Shown in pieces: positions 56,311 through 64,000 of a DNA stretch of 64,000 bases (position 1 is the first letter of the stretch; each line of letters opens with the position of its first letter). Under the pieces are notes generated by a model. That model was not told where the DNA came from, ran no database searches, and was given only the letters and a program-made list of their open reading frames with translations. This DNA comes from Toxorhynchites rutilus septentrionalis (taxonomy: Eukaryota; Arthropoda; Insecta; Diptera; Culicidae), in the NCBI RefSeq assembly GCF_029784135.1, contig NC_073746.1, positions 148,308,556 through 148,372,555 on the forward strand. The letters run 5' to 3'. The position numbers were made by a program, and so were the translations under genes.

Positions 56311-57542
56311 GCGATTAACTGTGGCTAGAGAACATCAGAGAACATAATCGAAAATCAGTACTCCCGCTCGCTATTTGCCATAAAATATGCTTAAGATTTT
56401 ATGGGATCATTGTGATAAATCCAAATCCAGAAAACTAAACTACTTATTTATTTCACCAAAACATGAGTTGTGTTCTAAACCAGTTGCATTCGAATAATTT
56501 CGGTAAACTCAAGGCGCTTATATCAATGTATAACAGGTGAAGCAACATCATCACTTTAATAAGAAGGGGGTTACGGTTTGTGGAGCGGGGGTTGTTTGTT
56601 TTGTTATTGCTAAGATACGCTATTTTTGCATTTTCACATGCGAGAGCGTGGGAATGAGAATGAAATTCTACAAAATCATCCCTTCTTTTTCACATAAATT
56701 CGCAAAAGCTGAACATAGTAGGCATCGTTCAAATAAGCGTCGTAGCAGTTTGTAGAGAGCCGCCGGCAGCGTTCTGATGCTGTTTGTAAACAATACCGAC
56801 AGCAATTCCAATATGGCTGAAAGTGCATTTCATATGATTGTTTCACCTGGTATATATAGAGGCGCCTAGGGTAAACTCGTTCACCGCCAGTGGTAGCTCC
56901 CTCGGTTTGTTGATATTGATTGCGGTCGACCAACGTACACAGAAATCTACACAGGTATTCTATCCTGGTTTTGTTTGTTCATATATATTGCATATTTGTG
57001 TAAAAATATGTCTTTTTTTCAATTTCATGAAAAAAATAATGTGAGTCTCATTCATACAAAATATATAAACGATTTTTCGTGCTTTTTGTCGGGACCTACG
57101 TTCCACTGCTGGTTAAGCCTACCAGTGGTTATTAATTTACACTTGGTAATAGTTATTTTTTCGTTTATTCAGCAAGTTCATTTTTCTTTACTGAATTTTT
57201 CCACCGAATTGCTAAAAAGTCAGTGCAAAACTTCGTGAATTTTAATTGTTGCCATACCTTCGGTCATCGCTGATGTACGTTGGTAGTCGACAACAACAAA
57301 ATGTTTACGTCAGGCGATTGTCGACTGGTTATTTATCGGCAAGAAGTTGTCAGAAAAGCAAATGTTCTGTGTGTGTAAAAGCAATGTTTGTTGGCTGCGA
57401 GATTCTAATTATGTTTACGATTGCATTAAGCAAATAATTTAAGTTTTAATTCGTAATCTTTTACGTAGTGTTTCGTAAAGAGCCGTAATTATCAACGGGT
57501 AATTTCGGATAAACTTCGTACACTAGAGCTGGAATATGTATC
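56311..57542 (+). other. Upstream region of the zinc-finger gene
   Basis: No repeat or coding exon recognised. The 5' UTR of the zinc-finger gene and its promoter probably lie in the right part. A tatatata stretch near 56859 and a purine-rich stretch near 56560 are the only local peculiarities. Confidence 0.35.
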
Positions 57543-59673
57543 ATGGATTATAACTCATACAACAACAAAGTTTAGTAAGTAGAAACCTCTCTTCTAAGGA
57601 AAATAATTGTTGAATTTAAATACTGTTTTTATTTAAGTTCTGCTCCAAATCAATCAGTGCCGATTGCATCTGATTTCTTTCCGCCAAGTTCTTCGACAGC
57701 ATACTTGAAAGTTTCAAACCCTGCGCTAGTTTTGAAACATGAATCTATTAACGCCGGATCACACAGCGGAACAGCAACGCCACCGGTTAATTATAGTCAA
57801 AATGCGCCACAATACAGCGAACACAATATGCAACAGCCAGATCAAAAACACGGCTATTACACAAAGCCTTTGGATCTGCAGATGATATCCAATCCTTACT
57901 TAGCACACCATCAGCAACAAATCGGGCATCAGAACACCAATTTTCATTTGACTCACGAATATCATCACGAGCATTCCAACGCGTCGACAATTAGTTCGAG
58001 CATAGACCAGCAGCAGCAGCAGTCGTACAGCACCCATCAGTCGCCTATTCCTCCCGGTGCCAGTCCGGTTGTTCACCAGCACCCGGTGTTGGTTCCGCCA
58101 AAGGTGGGTTACGATTGTGGAACATGTTCTAAAAATTTTGACACCAAGGTGAAACTGGAAAAGCATTTTCGAACACACACCGAAGAACAATCATTCCAAT
58201 GTCGAATGTGCGATAAGAAATTTCGAAGCCAGAACACATTGACCTGTCACGAAAAAGTGCACGGGGAGAATGGAGTGGATAATAATTTTTCTTGCGTCAC
58301 TTGTGGGAAAGTTTTCAAAGCCGAGGATAAATTGCTCGTTCACATGCGTCTTCATACGGGTGAAAAGCCGTATCAATGCAAGATTTGCTTCAAGTGCTTC
58401 AATCATCAATCGAACCTGATAGCTCACTCTCGGACACATGAAACGATAAAAAAGGCTATCAAGTGTGATCGGTGCAATAAAATTTTGGACAACGAGGAGC
58501 GACTTGCGATCCACATGAGATTGCACACCGGCGAAAAACCTTACAAATGTTCTTATTGTGATAAAAGATTTAACCACAAGAGTACTGTTTGTACTCACGA
58601 AAAAACGGTGCATATTGCTTCGAACGCTTACAAATGCGAACGATGCCATAAAACATTCAATCAGAAGTGTCAGCTTCAGTACCACGAAAAGCTCCAGGAG
58701 CCACACGTAATTGCGTGCTCTATGTGCGAAAAGGTAAGTTGGTTTGCGTTGATGTGTGCTTGAATTCAAATTTTAATCGCCATTGCAGGTCTTTTGTTAC
58801 AATGCAAGCCATAAAGAGCACATGTTCCGGGTGCATTTCCCGCGGAAGAAAAAAGAACGCCCGGCTGGTCCTGATGGTGAAGGAAGTGGGCGGAACAAAT
58901 TCAAATGTAATGTGTGCGATCGCAGATTCTACTACAAACGAGCTCTCGAAATGCATATGGGAGTTCATGATGCATCTTTGGATGTAAATGTGCTTTACTT
59001 CTCGTGCAACTACTGCCCGGAAACGTTCACCGATGAAGAGCCTCTGCTGCAGCACGAAGCGGAGCATGTGGCGAATAACACAACGGATTTTATGGAGAAC
59101 ATGAAATCATTGGAACAATCGGAAGACCCGGAATTTGGGCAAGTGCTGGGGAAATACCGCTGCCCACTTTGTTTCAACCGTTTCGAAGATCTGCCTGCGT
59201 TACAGGAACACCACCGGACACACCTCTGCTCCAAGCCGAAGGAATGTGACAAATGTCAGCCAACTCTTGCCGATGATTATGATTTCACGAAGAGCACCTA
59301 TGACGAAAAGGACGATAACTGCGCCACACAGTGCCACATCTGCGAAAGGACACTTCAATCATTCGAACTTTTCCAGAATCACTTCCACTACCACACGTCC
59401 CGGGTTCCCTTCTACTGCTTCCAATGTCGGGAGGAATTTCCCGACAAGAAAGAGCTCTATGCGCACACCAAAACGCATGCTCCGAGGGATGCCGAGTCGT
59501 ACACCTGCGAGATTTGCGCCAAAGTGTTCTCGACCAAGGGTAACTTTAGGCGTCATTTGAAATCCCACGAGGCGGTTAGGGCCTTCGCCTGCGATCGGTG
59601 TTTCAAACAGTACGACTACAAGAGTGCGCTAGATTTGCATTTGAAAAAGGCTCATGGGATCGAATATTCCTGA
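57543..59673 (+). CDS. C2H2 zinc-finger protein, 15 fingers
   Basis: Exons 57543-57574, 57638-58733 and 58789-59673; 2,013 nt, 670 aa. Junctions are standard (tta|gtaagt to atttaag|T; aaaag|gtaagt to ttgcag|GTC). The first ATG (57543, tatcATGG) opens MDYNSYNNKV. Residues 12 to about 165 form a disordered N-terminus rich in His, Gln, Ser and Pro. From about residue 169 come 15 C2H2 fingers (YDCGTC at the start, FACDRC at the end). Finger 8 spans the exon 2/3 junction. HTGEKPY linkers occur twice, the rest being irregular, and an acidic spacer lies before finger 11. This architecture is that of a nuclear DNA-binding transcription factor. I cannot name the orthologue. aataaa follows at 59781, about 110 bp after the stop. 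Confidence 0.93.
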
Positions 59674-59780
59674 GTTATGATGTGTTTGTTTCGGGTTGGC
59701 CTTCGAACAAAATTCGTGTTGTTCCTTAGCTACCGTTTAGTTTTCGAACTTTTCTTAAGTTATACTGAGAAAAAAAAAAC

Positions 59781-59786
59781 AATAAA
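59781..59786 (+). terminator. Polyadenylation signal of the zinc-finger gene
   Basis: A perfect AATAAA lies 108 bp after the stop codon and about 50 bp before the next mobile element. Confidence 0.7.
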
Positions 59787-59831
59787 TTGATTAATTTCTA
59801 ATGCATTTGTTTCTAGATTCTTATTCTACTA

Positions 59832-60508
59832 CTAGCTAACCCAGCAAACTTCGTCCCGCCCATTTACTTGATTAATTCTCGAGTAATGCAGAAATTTGTG
59901 TTTTATTTGTATGGCAGCCACCCCTAAGAGAGGGGGGAGGGGTATCTAACCACCATAGAAACATTCATTGCACCCTAAAGTTTCCATATGCCTAATTTGG
60001 TTTAATTTGCTTGATTAATTCTCGGGTAATGCAAAAATTTGTGTTTCATTTGTACGGCAACCCCCTCTAAGAGAGGGGGAAGGAGTATCTTAACACCATA
60101 GAAACATTTATTGCATCCTAAAACCTCCACATGCCAAATTTGGTTTCATTTGCTTGATTAATTCTCGAGTAATGCAGAAATTTGTGTTTCATTTGTATGG
60201 CAGCCCCCCCTTTGAGTGGGGGAAGGACTGTCTAACCATCATAGAAACATTTATTGCACCCTAAAACTTTCACATGCCAACTTTGGTTTCGTTTGCTTGG
60301 TTAATTTCCGAGTAATGCAGAAATTTGTGTTTCATTTGTATTGCAGCCCCCCCTTAGAGAGGGGGGAGGGGTCTCAAAATATCACGAAAACCTTCCCCGG
60401 CCCCAAAAACCCCTACATACCAATTTTCATGTCGATCGGTTCAGTAGTTTCCGAGTCTATAAGAATCAGACAGACAGACAGACATCACTCCATTTTTATA
60501 TATATATA
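59832..60508 (-). mobile_element. Helitron-like non-autonomous element with tandem units
   Basis: The left end ctagctaacccagcaaactt is the complement of the 3' terminus, preceded by A. The right end ...ctccatttttatatatata is the complement of the 5' start tatatatataaaaatggag. Between them are about four tandem units (gaaatttgtgtttcatttgt, ttgcaccctaaaac), as in 26673-27351. It is about 677 bp, like the 679-bp copy there. A (TA)n microsatellite lies at its 5' end. Confidence 0.7.
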
Positions 60509-60517
60509 ATAATAAAA

Positions 60518-61341
<824 letters not shown>

Positions 61342-61978
61342 TGACGGATTTCGCGCCAACTCGACCAGATGTTGGCATAACCCTCTCAGAGCCTCATGAA
61401 TCTTTCTGGGCGTGAAGACCTTACCTAATTAAGCAACTTGGCATACTTAGTTTTCCGAAAATTTACCTAGACTAACATATCGCAGTGGTACAATGCTCCT
61501 ACAGAAGAACATATGGAAAGGGCTAAATATTTTTTTTTTTTTTTTTTTTCTCTATTATAGTGATTTTCAGCACATTTCGGCTGGTTCGTCACTTTTACTT
61601 CCATTTTTGGAAGAATGTCGGGAGTGAGAATTGAACTCGTGATCTCTGCGTGAGAGGTATGGATGTTACCACTACGCCAGATCGCCTCCCTGGCTAAATA
61701 TTTATTTTTGATCATTTTTTATATTTTTTTTGCTCGTAAATGATAAGTCCTACAAAAAAGTAATCCATGGAAAAGTTTTAGGAAAATAATAGAATTTAAA
61801 AAAAATTGTTTTTGAAATCCTGCACTGAAAAATCGATTTCAAGAACAAAAAGTCGATATTCTCAAAATGGTCATCTCAGATTTTGATGAAATGGTAGATA
61901 AATATGTGCCCAGAAAGTTTCATCAAGTTCTGAGAGGGTCATGCCAATCCCATAGATGAGTTGGCGCGAAATCCGTCA
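61342..61978. mobile_element. TIR element interrupted by a SINE
   Basis: The left end tgacggatttcgcgccaact and the right end, its complement (...gttggcgcgaaatccgtca), continue as an imperfect inverted repeat for about 80 bp (ttggcataaccctctcagag / ctgagagggtcatgccaat). With the SINE removed the element is about 465 bp. No transposase. Confidence 0.78.
61533..61691 (-). mobile_element. tRNA-derived SINE, family 1, third copy
   Basis: The complement starts gaggcgatctggcgtagtgg and ends in a long A run (T at 61531-61549). The body is as in 34663. The target duplication ggctaaatattt is at 61521-61532 and 61692-61703. It lies inside the TIR element at 61342. Confidence 0.9.
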
Positions 61979-62009
61979 GATGTTTGAAAAAGTGTTTATC
62001 AATATAGTA

Positions 62010-62361
62010 AGGGTGCTCATACACTGTTTGACCGAAGCCAAATATTTGACTCTTTTTGACATATAAAATTTGGTCAATGTGTACTGATCAAATATATTCT
62101 ACACAAAACACGACAAGCAAATATTCAATTATAGGATGCCTAAAATATTTTTTCAGTCTGTTCTTCGAACCTGTCGGTACATGGTTAGGTTACCTTGAAT
62201 ATTTCAGTTGATTTTTTCCATGTCCGGTGTTTGATATTGTTTACTACTGTTGAAAATTGAAGAGTGGCGAACAAAGTAGTGTTTGTACAAATATCAAATC
62301 AAACCTTATCTGTCAAAAAATATCAAATATTTGACCTCCGGGCAAACAGTGTACGGCCACC
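62010..62361. mobile_element. MITE of about 350 bp
   Basis: The left end agggtgctcatacactgttt and the right end (complement aggtggccgtacactgtttg) are flanked by TA on both sides (62008-62009, 62362-62363). A second inverted pair just inside is caaatatttga. No coding sequence. Confidence 0.72.
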
Positions 62362-62469
62362 TTAAGTAAGAGGAACGAAACAGATATTGTTACACGTACA
62401 GTAATAATAAGTAAGACTTGTCGAGGGAAGACATTGCGAGAAATAGGAGCTGCTGTCGGAAGAATCCAC

Positions 62470-62585
62470 TTAATTCCTGTTGATTTTCTGTTGATTTAAT
62501 TTCTGTTGATGTGGGACAACCCTGCAGATAAACATACAAACATATTTACAGTAGGTAATGCTAAATAAAACCGTTTGAAAGTATA
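62470..62585 (-). repeat. R-family fragment
   Basis: Contains ctgttgatgtgggacaaccc, acatacaaacat and gctaaataaaaccgttt, in the order of the - oriented R-family block at 1985-2070. Confidence 0.5.
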
Positions 62586-62710
62586 GTATAAAAACTGTTT
62601 TTATGTTTTAGATTTTTTGATTATTTTACATAATCCATTTTTATGGGCATTTAAGTGCCCATTCTATCAAATTCCGTTCAAAACTCCTATTCATATTGAA
62701 CGAGAAAAGT

Positions 62711-62773
62711 GTCACCCACATCTGGGTGACGGGGCCTCCCAAGAAATACACCCGTCACCCAGATCTGGGTGAT
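62711..62773. repeat. Pair of near-perfect palindromes
   Basis: gtcacccacatctgggtgac (62711-62730) and gtcacccagatctgggtgat (62754-62773) are each almost their own reverse complement. They share a following ggggc and lie 43 bp apart. Could be a protein-binding site, a hairpin, or the end of an unrecognised element. Confidence 0.75.
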
Positions 62774-62938
62774 GGGGCGTTCAAAGTGTTAAAGAACAGA
62801 AGTGGCTTTCCGCTCTAAACTGTTTTCGAGCGGTTATCGGTCCGATGTCGACCGAGCGCCATAAAGTGCTACAAAAGTGCCGAAATCTAATCCCGCTTTG
62901 CCCCCCGCAAGCAGCACTGTCTATAGTTTCAGCTATAA

Positions 62939-63380
62939 ATGAACTCGATACATCAACTGAGCGAAACGGCATCACTGCAAGTATTGTTTTTTCTCTTTCT
63001 CTCCGAACTTTCATTTAAAACAAAACAGAAAATGTATCGAGAATCAGATGTCGTAAGTACGAGAAGTTTTTCAATTAGGTTACGATTTATTGTTTTATAT
63101 TATATTTTTTCAGTTTGTTCACATGGTTTCACCAGATTGGGCCGCCTACATGATGCAGAATTCATTTGCCGTGCAGCAAATAAGACAGCAACACCAAGCA
63201 ATTGGTCGGTATACATGCCTCCTCCGATTTGGAATCCTGATGGAGCTGGAGTATCTGGGATGGTTATGCTATCACCTATCACCTTCAGGGGTAAGGTAAA
63301 TTTCAATGTATATAGTTTTCTTCGATATTTGCTGTGAATACAATTTTCATTTCAGTGAGGCCACAGTACTTCAATTAAGT
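62939..63380 (+). pseudogene. Exon-like segments of an unknown gene, possibly broken
   Basis: Candidate exons: 62939-62980 (MNSIHQLSETASLQ), 63029-63052 (KMYRESDV|gtaagt), 63114 to about 63292 and 63358-63380. The third starts FVHMVSPDWAAYMMQNSFAV after a good acceptor (ttttttcag) and is glutamine-rich (QQIRQQHQ). Near 63205 the frame changes: the following YMPPPIWNPDGAGVSGMVM reads one frame over and ends at a donor (g|gtaagg). An acceptor at 63357 would then give a short last exon ending TAA. The frame change and a 48-bp first intron, short for an insect, argue for a pseudogene, a wrong model or an assembly error. No family recognised. Confidence 0.33.
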
Positions 63381-63447
63381 AGTTGTTGGTTCACACTCGA
63401 ACGTTTCGTGGTCTTCGGATGGGACACATGCTTCCGCATACAAATGG

Positions 63448-63545
63448 TTTCACCAGAGTGGACTACCCACACGATGCAGAATCCATTGCCGTGCAGTAAA
63501 TAACAGCAGCATCCAGCAGTTGGTGGCCACCCACTCCTGCCCCTC
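63448..63545 (+). repeat. Degenerate second copy of the exon-like segment
   Basis: Blocks atggtttcaccagagtggac, gatgcagaatccattgcc, gtgcagtaaataacagcag and catccagcagttggt repeat 63123-63207 with many changes. In this copy the glutamine codon after gtg-cag is followed by a stop (taa). Reads as a decayed tandem duplicate. Confidence 0.6.
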
Positions 63546-64000
63546 ACCACGCTGTAAAAAAACAATATCTGAGCACATCCGTAAAATTATACGCAATTAT
63601 CGTGATACGACGAGAAATACCGTCACGATAGCAAGTATATAGTGCGGTAAAATATGAATTGAATCAGATATAATTTAATCAATTAATGTTTTGTTTCAGT
63701 GATGCAGTATGCAATATGCAATATGCTAAAAAAGATCATAGAAAATCATACATATTGTATGTACAATTAAATGTAATGTGTAATATATTTGTTTATATTT
63801 ATAAAGAAATAAATAATTCCCATCAACGGTCTATTTTTTGTAATCACTTTTTATTCTCATTATCATGAAAAACAAAATAAAACCATAATAGAGTCGAGTA
63901 GTTTTTCGGTCGGTCGACGCGGTGCCAGATTGGCACAGTGTTGGCCCGTAACTGGTTGTCAAATACGAAGGATAGGTCGACAAAATCATTGCAAAATGGC
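63546..64000. other. Right edge, nothing recognised
   Basis: AT-rich with no notable frame. An aataaa lies at 63807-63813 and another at 63874, either of which could be a transcript end. The last 100 bp are richer in G+C (ggtcggtcgacgcggtgcc) and may belong to something beyond the window. Confidence 0.3.

Overview
This 64-kb window is AT-rich, intron-bearing animal DNA. Its repeats point to a culicine-type mosquito: Tc1/mariner-superfamily transposons of the DD37E type (the ITmD37E group first described in mosquitoes), several tRNA-derived SINEs, an RNase H-bearing I/LOA-group retrotransposon, an R1-clade retrotransposon, and many short inverted-repeat elements. The species assignment is inference. 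No bacterial, plasmid or CRISPR features are present. Most of the window is repeat; host genes occupy only a small part.

Host genes. (1) A putative small spliced gene, + strand, exons within 202-2966, 108 aa, not recognised. (2) A convincing six-exon sugar transporter of the Tret1-like major facilitator family, 15437-38054, 477 aa. Its first intron is about 20.9 kb and is loaded with transposons. (3) A three-exon C2H2 zinc-finger protein, 57543-59673, 670 aa, 15 fingers. (4) Weak exon-like segments at 62939-63380, part of which recurs in degenerate form at 63448-63545. All four read on the + strand.

Layout. 0-3 kb: small gene whose first intron holds an inverted pair of a dispersed repeat (called R family here). 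3.1-9.7 kb: a TIR element split by a 5.9-kb non-LTR retrotransposon with an 11-bp target duplication. 9.7-15.4 kb: intergenic DNA with a deleted DD37E copy and the transporter upstream region. 15.4-38 kb: the transporter. Its intron holds a 195-bp DD37E MITE, two near-complete DD37E copies each killed by one different nonsense codon, Helitron-like elements joined to TA microsatellites, SINEs, and a triple nest at 33.1-34.9 kb. 38-45.7 kb: a fifth DD37E copy and assorted repeats. 45.7-52.3 kb: an R1-clade retrotransposon of about 5 kb sitting inside a long (TTTGTATG)n array, which itself appears to have expanded inside an R-family repeat. 52.3-57.5 kb: Helitron-like copy, a SINE with a 17-bp target duplication, and another R-family block. 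57.5-59.8 kb: zinc-finger gene. 59.8-64 kb: Helitron-like copy, TA microsatellite, two TIR elements (one carrying a SINE), paired palindromes and the last exon-like segments.

The genes do not form a pathway. The main interest is the history of insertions: what landed in what, which copies share lesions, and a retrotransposon that appears to use a microsatellite as its target.
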